Position numbers and translations under genes: made by a program. DNA of 64,000 nt from NCBI RefSeq assembly GCF_000718635.1, contig NZ_JOBF01000003.1:124001-188000 (forward strand). Direction: 5' to 3'. Shown here piece after piece: positions 35,588 through 43,422 of this stretch. Position 1 is the first letter of the stretch, and every line of letters begins with the position of its first letter. The notes beneath the pieces are model-generated. The model was given only the letters and a program-made list of their open reading frames with translations, had not been told where the DNA came from and ran no database searches. This stretch comes from Streptomyces varsoviensis. Its GTDB lineage: Bacteria; Actinomycetota; Actinomycetes; Streptomycetales; Streptomycetaceae.

Positions 35588-35901
35588 GCGGACGTTCCCT
35601 CCTCATGGACCCCGTGGGGCCTTGTGCTCACCTGCGATCACTTCGGTACCACTCATCATGCCTGCTGCCCGCGGCGGCTGTCGTCGCGGGCAGCGGCGGG
35701 GGAAGGCGGGGGTCGGGGTGGGGGTCGGGGTGCGAATCAGGTGGCCCCGGGGGGTGAGGGTCGGGGTGCGACTCAGATGGCCCCGGAGGGTGCGACTCGG
35801 GTGGCCCCGGGTGCGCGGTGGGGCGGGTGGCGAGGGTGGCCCTCGGTGGGGGCCGAGGGGGCACGTACGCTCCTTGTCATGAGCGCAGGCGGTGGTGAAC
35901 G
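35588..35901. other. Divergent intergenic region with G-rich repeats
   Basis: This 314-bp region separates the EccA-like gene and the kinase gene. It holds a four-tract G-quadruplex-like run at 35708-35730 (GGGGG-TC-GGGG-T-GGGGG-TC-GGGG) and about three imperfect 30-bp copies of a GTGCGACTCAGATGGCCCCGG unit (35728-35812). A tiny ATG frame (MSAGGGER) at 35879 overlaps the kinase start. Promoters for both genes must lie here but no clear -10/-35 was found. Confidence 0.6.
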
Positions 35902-37656
35902 GTGAGCCGGGTGATCGACGGCCGGTTCGAACTGGCGGACCGGCTCGGCAGCGGCGGCATGGGCATGGTGTGGCGCGCCCGCGACCTCGCCCTCCACCGC
36001 GACGTGGCGCTGAAGGAAGTACGGCCGCCCGACCCCGCCCTCGCCGAGAACGACCCCGCCGCCGCCCGCGTCCTGCGCGACCGGGTGCTGCGCGAGGCCC
36101 GCGCCCTCGCCCGGCTCGACCACCCCAATGTGGTCACCATCCACCACATCGTGGACGAGGGCGAGGGCGCCTACCCGTGGATCGTCATGGAGTTGGTGCC
36201 CGGCGCCGGCCTCCAGGAGCGGCTGGCCCGGGGGCCGCTGCCGCCCGCCGAGGCCGCCCGGATCGGCCGCGGGGTGCTGGCCGCGCTGCGCGCCGCCCAC
36301 GCCGCGGGCATCCAGCACCGCGACGTCAAGCCCGCCAACGTCCTGCTGCGCCCCGACGGCCGGCCGGTGCTCACCGACTTCGGCATCGCCGCCATCCGCG
36401 ACGCCACCAGCCTGACGGCCACCGGCGCGCTCATCGGCTCCCCCGACTACATGGCCCCGGAGCGGCTGCGCGGCCACGAGGGCGACCCCGCCTCCGACCT
36501 GTGGTCGCTGGGGATGCTGCTGTACGTCGCCGTGGAGGGCCGGCACCCCTTGCGCAAGGCGAGCACCCTCGCCACGCTCGCGGCCATCCTCGACGAACCG
36601 GTCCCGGCCCCCGAGCACGCGGGCCCCCTGACGCCCGTACTGACGGCGCTGCTCACACGGGACACGGCCGCCCGGCCGGACGCCGAGTCGCTGGACCGGA
36701 TGCTGGCGGAGGCGGAGGCGGAGACAGGGAGGGAGAAGTCGGGGAACGAGAAGGGGAAGGGGAAAGCGGAGACGAGCGCCACGCCCGCGCCCCCGGCCCG
36801 TACGACCGCCAAGAACCCGACGGGCGGCCCCGCGTCCCCGGTCCGTACGAGCGCCAAGCACTCGGAAGGTTCGGCGGCCCCGGCCCGTACCGCTGTCGTG
36901 CCGCCCGCCCGCACCAGGGTCATGCCGTCGCCGACAGGCAGCACCGGCGGCCCCGGAGGCCCCGGCGGCGGCCGCCCGCGGGGCTCGTCCTCGGCGCCCG
37001 CCGCCCCGCTCGGCGAGCGGGAGGCGCGCCGCCGGGTGCGGCGGGCCCGGGTGGTGCCGCTGGTGACCTCGCTCGTCGGAACGGCCGTTACCGCCGCGCT
37101 GGTCTGGGCGCTGCTGCCCGCGCCGGAGGGGCAGGCGGCCGACGACGGGCCCGACGCGAAGGGGGCGACGGGGGCGGCAGGATCGGCGAACGGGCGAGAC
37201 GGCACCGATCTGCTCACGCCGGACGGCGTCCGTACCGTCATCCGCGAACTGAAGCCGGTGATGGGCGGCGCCCGCGTCACCGACTTCACGGTGCACGAGA
37301 AGCGGGCGAGCGCCGAGGCGCCGACCAAGGGCGACAAGAACCTCTACGACCACTTCGCGTACGAGAAGGGCAAGGCCGCCCGCGAGCGCGCGGGCGGCAC
37401 CTTGATGCCCGGTACGGCGACGGTGGACCTGGACAGATTCCGCTGGGACGCCCTTCCGGGGCTGCTGCGCCAGGCGGACAACGAACTCGGCGTGGCGAAG
37501 CCGACCAGCCACTTCGTGGACGTGGACCCCGCCGAACCGTTCCTGAACAAGCAGCCGGTGCTGAAGGTCTATGTGACGGACGCGTACGGCTCGGCGTATC
37601 TGGTGGCCGATCTGGACGGCAAGGTGATCCAGAAGAACCCGCGCCGCCACGGCTGA
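35902..37656 (+). CDS. PknB-type Ser/Thr protein kinase, membrane anchored
   Basis: A 584-residue protein. The kinase domain covers residues 1-270: Gly loop LGSGGMGMV, Lys38 (VALKEV), catalytic HRD at 139-141 (HRDVKPAN) and DFG at 159-161. A charged, Pro-rich linker follows, then one membrane helix (about 385-407) and an extracellular domain of about 175 residues with no PASTA repeats recognised. GTG start at 35902. Location beside the T7SS genes suggests it could phosphorylate secretion components, which is inferred. The C-terminal domain has no motif I recognise. Confidence 0.93.
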   Translation: MSRVIDGRFELADRLGSGGMGMVWRARDLALHRDVALKEVRPPDPALAENDPAAARVLRDRVLREARALARLDHPNVVTIHHIVDEGEGAYPWIVMELVPGAGLQERLARGPLPPAEAARIGRGVLAALRAAHAAGIQHRDVKPANVLLRPDGRPVLTDFGIAAIRDATSLTATGALIGSPDYMAPERLRGHEGDPASDLWSLGMLLYVAVEGRHPLRKASTLATLAAILDEPVPAPEHAGPLTPVLTALLTRDTAARPDAESLDRMLAEAEAETGREKSGNEKGKGKAETSATPAPPARTTAKNPTGGPASPVRTSAKHSEGSAAPARTAVVPPARTRVMPSPTGSTGGPGGPGGGRPRGSSSAPAAPLGEREARRRVRRARVVPLVTSLVGTAVTAALVWALLPAPEGQAADDGPDAKGATGAAGSANGRDGTDLLTPDGVRTVIRELKPVMGGARVTDFTVHEKRASAEAPTKGDKNLYDHFAYEKGKAARERAGGTLMPGTATVDLDRFRWDALPGLLRQADNELGVAKPTSHFVDVDPAEPFLNKQPVLKVYVTDAYGSAYLVADLDGKVIQKNPRRHG

Positions 37657-37752
37657 CGACGCCGGAGGAAGTCCCAAGGCGATCACACGACTGACGACGC
37701 CAGGGCCGCCCCTGAGGCGGCCTCAACTCGCCTCAGCCCGCCTCAGCCCGCC

Positions 37753-38544
37753 TCAGCCCAGCAGCCACCAGCACAGCAGCCCCGACTCGACCAGGGCCAT
37801 CGCCAGGATCTGGAACCCGGCCGGCCAGGCCCGCAGCGGGCCGCCGGCGGCGCGGACCGCCTCCGGGTCCAGCCGCTGGGCGCGCGCCAGCCACTCCCCC
37901 GGCGGGTTGTTCGGCACGACGACCCGCCACGGCTGCCGGGGGTCGTACTCCACGACGGCGCTCGTGCGGTGGAGCAGGTTCTGGAGGTCCAGCGGGTGGT
38001 GGACCTCGACGCGGTACGGGGGCCGGCCCTCCGGCACCACCGTCAGATCGAAGGCGAACACGGACTTCGGGTCGCCGGGGTCGAAGACGGTGGTGCCGGT
38101 CTCCTTGTGCACCGCCCGCACGGAGTTGACCAGCGCGGGCGCGTAGGCCCGCGGCCCCCGGGCGCGCAGTTCGGCGGCCCGGCCGCCCTGCCGGCTCTCG
38201 GCGACGCCGCCGAGGAAGGCGAGGGCCAGCGCGCTGGTGGTGAGGCCGATCAGCAGCAGCCAGAACGGGCCCTCGGCCGCGCCCCGCACGAGCGCGGTGA
38301 GGGCCGCCGCCACCGGCACGGCGGCCGGCAGCGCGAGCGGCGAGAAGAGCTGACGCGCGAGGCGGACAATGCGGGCTACGCGACCCGAACGACCCATACG
38401 GCCCGTACGGCCCGTACGGCCCGTACGGGCCCCAGTGGCCGCACCATCCGCACCATCCGCACCCTCCGAACGGCTCTCGCCCTTCTCACGACTCATCTCA
38501 CGGGTCTCACGGGTCTCACGGGTCTCACGGGTCTCACGGGTCAT
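37753..38544 (-). CDS. Membrane protein with TRE-repeat N-terminus
   Basis: A 263-residue protein. The N-terminus has five copies of the tripeptide Thr-Arg-Glu made by a 9-bp DNA repeat, followed by a charged and Gly/Arg-rich stretch. Two adjacent membrane helices (about residues 75-125) precede a soluble domain with DPGDPKSVFAFDLTVVPEG and a YDPRQPWRVVV element like DUF3592-type domains, then a final membrane helix (WWLLG end). ATG 38544 overlaps the upstream stop by 4 bases. An inner Met (MSREKG) could be the true start. Function unknown. Confidence 0.8.
   Translation of the reverse strand: MTRETRETRETRETREMSREKGESRSEGADGADGAATGARTGRTGRTGRMGRSGRVARIVRLARQLFSPLALPAAVPVAAALTALVRGAAEGPFWLLLIGLTTSALALAFLGGVAESRQGGRAAELRARGPRAYAPALVNSVRAVHKETGTTVFDPGDPKSVFAFDLTVVPEGRPPYRVEVHHPLDLQNLLHRTSAVVEYDPRQPWRVVVPNNPPGEWLARAQRLDPEAVRAAGGPLRAWPAGFQILAMALVESGLLCWWLLG
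38495..38541 (-). repeat. 9-bp tandem repeat directly after a start codon
   Basis: Five head-to-tail copies of CTCACGGGT lie immediately inside the start of the membrane-protein gene, coding for repeated Thr-Arg-Glu. Length changes would stay in frame. A related run of GGCCCGTAC units lies 60-100 bases further in. Confidence 0.85.
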
Positions 38545-39314
38545 GAGAAACGCAGCAGCTTTCTGCGGGACACGGCGACCCGAGTGCACGCGGGGTCGTC
38601 GGGGCGGGCCTCGTCGTACACGGCTCGGACGGTACGTTCCAGGGCGACGCGCTCCACGATCGTCGGCACCTCGTGCCGGTCGCCGCGCGCGTCGTGGAAG
38701 ACCACGGTGACCTCGCCGTGCTTGCCGCCGACGGTCCGCCAGCCGTGGAGTTCGGCGTCGGCGGTCGCGTACCGGCGGGAGAGGCGGCGCAGCAGGGCGG
38801 TGCGGCGGAGGCTCACGGCGGCGCCCCACCAGGCGGCGAGGCAGCCGGCCCCGGCGACGGCCCACAGGAAGGTGAGCCAGCCGGAGACCGGGAAGCGCCC
38901 GATGGGCATGACGATGAAGTAGTCGGTGACGGTGGAGTACGCGACCCGGCCGGCGTCCACGGCGTCGTACCAGCCGGCGATGGCGGCGAGCGCGGCGAGC
39001 GCCACGGCCGCGCCCGCGGCGGCGCGCTGGAGGAAGCGGGCGGTGAGGAAGCCGAAGAGCAGCGTGGTGCCGATCCCGACGAAGGGGGCCATGGACGCGA
39101 ACTGGTCGCTGGAGCAGCCGCCGGCCGGGTCGCAGGTCCACTCGACCGTGGAGGCGTCGTAACTGGCGATCCACCACACCAGCCACACCTGCCAGCCCAT
39201 CAGGGCACAGGCCGCCGCGCGCAGCGCCTGCCCATAGGCTCTCCCGCCCACTGTCCGCCCTCGTCTTCCGCGACTCCCACGCGCTCCGGTAGACGGGCGC
39301 TTTACCCGGACCAT
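38541..39314 (-). CDS. Multi-pass membrane protein, function unknown
   Basis: A 257-residue protein with a basic start and four hydrophobic helices (about residues 30-50, 75-95, 100-120 and 140-170). A short Cys-containing loop (CDPAGGC) lies between the first two. A soluble C-terminal domain carries a VTVVFHDARGDRHEVPT strand region reminiscent of DUF3592 domains. It overlaps the following gene as ATGA, so the two are cotranslated and probably act together. The pair is convergent with the kinase gene. EccE was considered and rejected because its cytosolic domain pattern is not visible. Confidence 0.82.
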   Translation of the reverse strand: MVRVKRPSTGARGSRGRRGRTVGGRAYGQALRAAACALMGWQVWLVWWIASYDASTVEWTCDPAGGCSSDQFASMAPFVGIGTTLLFGFLTARFLQRAAAGAAVALAALAAIAGWYDAVDAGRVAYSTVTDYFIVMPIGRFPVSGWLTFLWAVAGAGCLAAWWGAAVSLRRTALLRRLSRRYATADAELHGWRTVGGKHGEVTVVFHDARGDRHEVPTIVERVALERTVRAVYDEARPDDPACTRVAVSRRKLLRFS

Positions 39315-39482
39315 ATACGTGCATTGCCCAACCTGTCCGTGACTCGGGCCACCCGCTCACGGAATGCGACCTCGCCGCCCCCGGCCGTGTAGCTTGCCAG
39401 GACACCGGGCCGTCCGGCGGGTCACGTGGCGCGAGCGGCCCGAACCACGCTCGACCGAAACCGACTGAACAGGAGATCCGAT

Positions 39483-39830
39483 ATGGCGGCGACCGAGGGA
39501 GTCGAGGCCGTGTTCCTGACGACCCACAACTGGGGCAAGGCGGCGAAGTTCTTCCAGGCGCTGGGTTACGAGCTGGAGTTCGCGACGGACCACAACTCCG
39601 GGCAGCTCCGCAACGGCGACGGCCCGTACCTGTTCATCGCCGAGGTCCCCGAGAGCGAGGAGCCTCAGACGCGGCTCGTGCTGAAGGTGCCGGACGCGGA
39701 GGCGTTCCGGCCCGAGCCGGGCGTCGAGGTGGTCACGCCGTTCGAGAACACGCATTTCGGGACCCAGGAGATGACGGTCCGCGACCCCGACGGGCGCGTG
39801 TGGAGCCTCCAGGCCCCCGCGAAGGACTGA
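39483..39830 (+). CDS. VOC (glyoxalase/bleomycin-resistance fold) family protein
   Basis: A 115-residue single-domain protein. It shows the VOC betaalphabetabetabeta pattern: EAVFLTTHNWGKAAKFFQALGYELEF, a short GDGPYLFIAEV strand, and a terminal VRDPDGRVWSLQAP strand that usually carries a metal ligand. AGGAG lies about 8 bases before the ATG at 39483. VOC proteins include isomerases, dioxygenases and drug-binding proteins, so the substrate cannot be assigned. It appears to be a single-gene unit. Confidence 0.92.
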   Translation: MAATEGVEAVFLTTHNWGKAAKFFQALGYELEFATDHNSGQLRNGDGPYLFIAEVPESEEPQTRLVLKVPDAEAFRPEPGVEVVTPFENTHFGTQEMTVRDPDGRVWSLQAPAKD

Positions 39831-39967
39831 CGGCGTCGGACGGCCGGGGCCGGGCAGGGTTGCCTGGCCGCCCGGCCGGCCGGGCGCTCGGGGCGGGCCT
39901 CCGTCAGCGGCCGGCCGGGGGCGGTCTCCGGTCGCCGGCCGAACACCGGGCGCGGGTCGGACTTCGG

Positions 39968-40093
39968 TCAGCAAACAGCAAAGAATAGCGAGACCGAAGC
40001 ACCCACAGCCCTTGTCCCCCATGCGACCTCAGCCCCTTGCGTCTCCTGAGCCCCTGTCGACTCGAACTCCCCGGACGTAATGTGCTGTTGCAT
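39968..40093 (-). CDS. Short Cys-terminated peptide, possible RiPP-like precursor
   Basis: A 41-codon frame from ATG 40093 to TGA has GAGAGG about 8-9 bases upstream. The peptide begins MQQHITSGEF, has a polar Gln/Glu/Gly middle and ends hydrophobic with a terminal Cys (VSLFFAVC). Codon use is less GC3-biased than neighbours (CAA, ATT, ACA, CTA, TTT, GTT). A polar leader with a hydrophobic Ser/Cys-containing end is a pattern of some RiPP precursors. No modifying enzyme is adjacent; an FAD monooxygenase is divergent and a truncated SagB-type gene is 3.3 kb away. It may also be a non-functional ORF. Confidence 0.4.
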   Translation of the reverse strand: MQQHITSGEFESTGAQETQGAEVAWGTRAVGASVSLFFAVC

Positions 40094-40123
40094 CGAGGTG
40101 TCCTCTCGATCGGGTCGGTCTCC

Positions 40124-40187
40124 CGTGCGCCGCACGGATGCCGCACGGCCTCCGTGCGGCCTTCGTGCGACCTCCGTGCGGCGCACG
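40124..40187. promoter_or_regulatory. Nested palindromes between divergent genes
   Basis: An outer perfect 15-bp inverted repeat (40124-40138 with 40173-40187) encloses an inner perfect 9-bp one (40140-40148 with 40152-40160). The motif CCGCACGG or its complement occurs four times. It lies between the short peptide ORF and the FAD monooxygenase, 28 bases before the latter's start. A multi-site operator or structured 5' leader is plausible. Confidence 0.6.
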
Positions 40188-40215
40188 CCGGAGGCCGAAG
40201 GACTGAGGAGATCGC

Positions 40216-41331
40216 ATGAAGACTGTTCTCATCTCCGGCGCGAGCGTCGCCGGCCCCGCCCTCGCCTACTGGCTCCGCCGCCGCGGCTTCGCCCCGACCA
40301 TCGTCGAACGCAACCCCGCCCCCCGCCCCGGCGGCCAGGCCATCGACATCCGCGGCTCCGCACTCGACGTCATCGACCGGATGGGCCTCGGCGACCAGGT
40401 GCGCGCGGCCCGTACCAGCATGCGCGGCATGACCACTCTCGACCGCGACGGCAACGAGCTCGACCGCACCACCGAGCGGACGTTCACCGGCGGCCGATTG
40501 GACAGCACCGACGTCGAGTTGATGCGCGAGGACCTTTCGCGGTTTCTCGTCGAGGCGACCCGGGACGACGTCGAGTACGTGTACGGCGACTCCATCGCCA
40601 CCCTCGACGAGGACGCGCACGGCGTACGGGCCACCTTCGAGCAGGGCGCGCCCCGCACGTTCGACTATGTGGTCGGCGCCGACGGGCTGCACTCCACCGT
40701 ACGGGCCCTGGCCTTCGGCCCCGAGAAGCCGCTGCTCCACCAACTCGGCCACCAGATAGCCATCTTCAGCACGGAGAACTTCCTCGGCCTGGAGAACTGG
40801 CAGATCCGCGTCACCGACGGCGTGCTGCCCTTCGCCCTCATCGCCTACCCCGTGCCCGACAACTCGGAGCTGAGGGTCACCCTGGGCTTCAAGGGCGAAC
40901 TGGCCGACTACGACTACCGCGACACCGAGGCCCACAAGGCGCTGGCCGCCGAACGCCTCGCCGGCCTGCGCTGGGAGAGCCGGCGGCTCCTGACGTACCT
41001 GGCCGCGTCCACCGACTTCTACTTCGACACGATGGCGCAGGTCCGCATGGACCGCTGGTCCAAGGGCCGCGTGACCTTAGTGGGCGACGCCGGCTACTGC
41101 CCCTCTCCGATCACGGGCCAGGGCACGAGCCTGGCCCTGGTCGGCGCGTACGTACTGGCCGACTCCCTGGCCACCTCCGACGGCGACCACCGCGCCGCCT
41201 ACGCCCGCGCCGAGGACCGCATGCGCCCCTACATCCACCTCAACCAGGCCCTGGCGGGCCGCAGCCCCCTGGAACCGGAAACAGAGGCAGCGCGCGACCG
41301 CGCGAAGAGCGCGATCACCCTGGACGGCTGA
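40216..41331 (+). CDS. FAD-dependent monooxygenase (PHBH-type)
   Basis: A 371-residue group A flavoprotein monooxygenase. The N-terminal FAD-binding segment reads VLISGASVAGPALAYWLRRRG with acidic end VERNP. The DG motif is VVGADGLHSTVR (about residues 155-165) and the GD motif is VTLVGDAGYCPSP (about 290-302). The length is typical of the tetracycline-oxygenase/aromatic hydroxylase group. ATG at 40216, with GGAG about 8 bases upstream (GAGGAGATCGC). It follows the nested palindrome. Substrate unknown. Confidence 0.92.
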   Translation: MKTVLISGASVAGPALAYWLRRRGFAPTIVERNPAPRPGGQAIDIRGSALDVIDRMGLGDQVRAARTSMRGMTTLDRDGNELDRTTERTFTGGRLDSTDVELMREDLSRFLVEATRDDVEYVYGDSIATLDEDAHGVRATFEQGAPRTFDYVVGADGLHSTVRALAFGPEKPLLHQLGHQIAIFSTENFLGLENWQIRVTDGVLPFALIAYPVPDNSELRVTLGFKGELADYDYRDTEAHKALAAERLAGLRWESRRLLTYLAASTDFYFDTMAQVRMDRWSKGRVTLVGDAGYCPSPITGQGTSLALVGAYVLADSLATSDGDHRAAYARAEDRMRPYIHLNQALAGRSPLEPETEAARDRAKSAITLDG

Positions 41332-41393
41332 GACGGCAGGCCGCCGCGTATGACGGTACGGGCGTACGGGCTGGTGGGGGCGTACGGGCCGGA

Positions 41394-41705
41394 CTAGGAA
41401 CCCTCGCCGCCCCCGTCCGTTCCCCCGCTCCCCCTTCCGCTTCCGCTTCCGTTGCCTTCAGCACCGCCTTTGGCGCTGAGCCGCACGGCCGTATCGGGCT
41501 TGCCCCGTCCCGCCCGGTGCTCGGCGCACGTACACGGCGGAAACGCGATGGACCCTGTCGAAACACCGGCCCGCCGGACCGGCTCAACCGGCACCGCTCC
41601 GGACGCACTGGACACCGACCAAGTCGGTTTGAGCACCAGGAGCACACCGTCGGCCCCCAATTCCTCCATCAACCGCGAAAGCGCTTCCCGCGCCGCACTC
41701 CTCAT
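41394..41705 (-). CDS. Hypothetical protein, second gene of a coupled pair
   Basis: A 103-residue protein. The N-terminal half is ordered (helix SRLMEELGADGVLLVL, then a PPCTCAEH segment), and the last third is a Gly/Ser-rich low-complexity tail. Its ATG (41705) overlaps the stop of the upstream gene in ATGA. No family recognised. The pair is divergent from an Scr1-type regulator that may control it. Confidence 0.7.
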   Translation of the reverse strand: MRSAAREALSRLMEELGADGVLLVLKPTWSVSSASGAVPVEPVRRAGVSTGSIAFPPCTCAEHRAGRGKPDTAVRLSAKGGAEGNGSGSGRGSGGTDGGGEGS

Positions 41706-41917
41706 GTATTCAACCGCCTCAGTCCGTTCCGCACCCGCTCGGTCAACTCCCGCGTAGGCTCCGCGTATTCACGCGCCACCCAATCCGGCACCAAGCGCCA
41801 GAACCCACCGGCCGCGATCACCCGCTCCAGTTCCGCCAGGGATTCGCCTTTTGCGCCCGGGTTTTCTGGGCCCCTCTGGGGCCCATGGTGACAGTCCGGA
41901 GCAATGTGCGAGGGCAT
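41702..41917 (-). CDS. Small hypothetical protein, first gene of a coupled pair
   Basis: A 71-residue protein from ATG 41917 with GAGAGGAG 6 bases upstream. It contains a helix SLAELERVIAAGGFWRLVPDW and a C-terminal helix rich in Arg/Glu. A longer frame to 41950 lacks a site. Codon use is ordinary for Streptomyces in its second half. No known domain was recognised; tight coupling to the next gene suggests a two-protein unit. Confidence 0.72.
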   Translation of the reverse strand: MPSHIAPDCHHGPQRGPENPGAKGESLAELERVIAAGGFWRLVPDWVAREYAEPTRELTERVRNGLRRLNT

Positions 41918-41988
41918 TGCAGCTCCTCTCTGTAGTGAACCCACTACCAAGCGGAATCAGAGTGCCCTACAGTCGAGGCCCGCTCAAC

Positions 41989-42858
41989 GTGTCAGTCGAG
42001 CACGGAAGGTCTCGTGAGCCCTTGAACATCAAAGAGTTGAACCCCGACAGCGGCCCCCAAGCGGCGTTCGGAGCCCGACTACGCAAGGAGCGCGAAGCGC
42101 GCGGCTGGAAACAAGAAGGTCTCGCCGAGCACACGGGGTACTCCAGTACACACATCTCGGCCGTAGAAACTGGCCGCAAAACTGCAACTCTTCGTTTTGC
42201 TCGCCAAGTTGACAACGCCCTCAACTTCACGGACAGCCCCGACAGCTTCGAACGAGAGTGGCGAGAGTTGCGGCACGGATGCCTGCTCGAAGGCTTCCCG
42301 GAGTACGTCAGCTACGAGAGCCGGGCGGTCGAGATCCGACTGTACGAGGTGGGAGTGGTCCCCGGCCTGCTCCAGACGCCGGAGTACGCGTCGCGCATCG
42401 AAGAAGCCGGCGTCAAGCGCAAGGCGATCACATCCGAGCAGGCACAGGAGAGGGTAGCGCTCATTGCGGAGCGGCAAGCCGCACTCACTCGGGCAAACTC
42501 GCCGTTGGTCTTCGTAGTGTTGGACGAAAGCTGTATCCGCCGCCTCGTCGGTGGACCGGCAGTAATGGACGCCCAGTTGGCGCGCCTAGTCGAGTTTGCT
42601 GAGCTGCCGAACACCATGCTCCAGGTCGCGCCGTTCGATATGGGGGAGCGCCGCCCCTTCAACCTGCCCATAACTGTACTGACGATGGCGGATCGGTCGC
42701 TCACGTCGTACGCCGAATCCGCACAGCAAGGCCATTTCGAGCGCGAAAGTGCCTGCGTGGTCCCGTTGCTGACGGCCTACCATCAACTGCAGGCAGAAGC
42801 CCCTTCCCAGGCGGCGTCTGTGGCCATGATCAACCAGGTACGAAAGGGCACCCTGTGA
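41989..42858 (+). CDS. XRE-family HTH regulator with DUF5753 (Scr1-like)
   Basis: About 289 residues. The HTH contains FGARLRKEREARGWKQEGLAEHTGYSSTHISAVETGRK. The DUF5753 half shows VGVVPGLLQTPEYASRI, an AERQAAL segment and LQVAPFDMGERRPFNLPITVL. The start is uncertain: GTG 41989 is chosen for a GAGG 10 bases upstream, but GTG 41962 and TTG codons further in are possible. Third-position GC is lower than in neighbours, suggesting transfer. The stop overlaps the next DUF397 gene by 4 bases, the classic Scr1-Scr2 arrangement. Confidence 0.88.
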   Translation: MSVEHGRSREPLNIKELNPDSGPQAAFGARLRKEREARGWKQEGLAEHTGYSSTHISAVETGRKTATLRFARQVDNALNFTDSPDSFEREWRELRHGCLLEGFPEYVSYESRAVEIRLYEVGVVPGLLQTPEYASRIEEAGVKRKAITSEQAQERVALIAERQAALTRANSPLVFVVLDESCIRRLVGGPAVMDAQLARLVEFAELPNTMLQVAPFDMGERRPFNLPITVLTMADRSLTSYAESAQQGHFERESACVVPLLTAYHQLQAEAPSQAASVAMINQVRKGTL

Positions 42859-43061
42859 CGACCGAGTCCCCCCGCTGGTTCAAGTCTTCGTACAGCGGCA
42901 ACGGCGGCCAGTGCATCGAGATCGCCGCCAACCTCGCCGCTCCTCACGGCACCGTCCCCGTCCGCGACAGCAAGAACACCGACGGCCCCACCCTCTCCTT
43001 CACCCCCACCGCCTGGAACACCTTCGTAGCGGCAGTGAAGGACGGCCTCACCGTCGCCTAA
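42855..43061 (+). CDS. DUF397 protein (Scr2-like), copy 1
   Basis: A 68-residue protein with the DUF397 signature: WFKSSYSGNGGQCIEIA, VRDSKN and a final FTPTAWNTFVAAVKDG. The GTG at 42855 overlaps the regulator stop. In S. coelicolor the Scr2 protein partners the Scr1 regulator and has been described as toxin-like, while the molecular action is not known. A second copy follows 87 bases later. Confidence 0.92.
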   Translation: MTTESPRWFKSSYSGNGGQCIEIAANLAAPHGTVPVRDSKNTDGPTLSFTPTAWNTFVAAVKDGLTVA

Positions 43062-43148
43062 GCCCGTGACCGCAGAGCGCATGGCCCCCGAGCCACCACA
43101 GCGGCGGGTCAGGGGCCATGCGCCACCAGGCACGAAAGGACGCCCCCG

Positions 43149-43357
43149 TGACAACCGAAACACTCCGCTGGTTCAAGTCCACGCACAGCGGAGCGAACGG
43201 CGGCGAATGCGTCGAATGGGCCCCTACCGCCGTACAGACTCACGGAATCGTCCCGATCCGCGACAGCAAGCGCACGCATGGCCCCACCCTCTCCTTCACC
43301 CCCACCGCCTGGACCACCTTCGTAGCGGCGGTGAAGGACGGCCTCACGGCCGCCTAG
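43149..43357 (+). CDS. DUF397 protein (Scr2-like), copy 2
   Basis: A 68- to 69-residue DUF397 protein nearly identical in its C-terminal half to copy 1 (GPTLSFTPTAW...TFVAAVKDGLT), with WFKSTHSGANGGECVE at the start. GTG 43149 follows an AAAGGA site (CACGAAAGGACGCCCCC). The sequence after each copy shares a CGGCGGGTCAGGGGCC element, so the gene and its trailing spacer were duplicated as a roughly 300-bp unit. Confidence 0.9.
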
Positions 43358-43422
43358 GCACCGCGGTCGCAGAGCGCGCAGCCCCCGGTCCGCCGCGGCG
43401 GCGGGTCAGGGGCCCGGGGCCG

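Noticed and set aside
35879..35905. Tiny ATG frame MSAGGGER overlapping the kinase start
   Set aside because: Too short to judge; no separate ribosome site and no conservation evidence.
37753..39314. EccE candidate
   Set aside because: The two membrane proteins here do not show EccE's N-terminal helix pair followed by its cytosolic domain.
43066..43422. Full 447-residue SagB reading from 43066
   Set aside because: The first 119 codons run through the second DUF397 gene in another frame and have no SagB similarity, so this part is not a true N-terminus.
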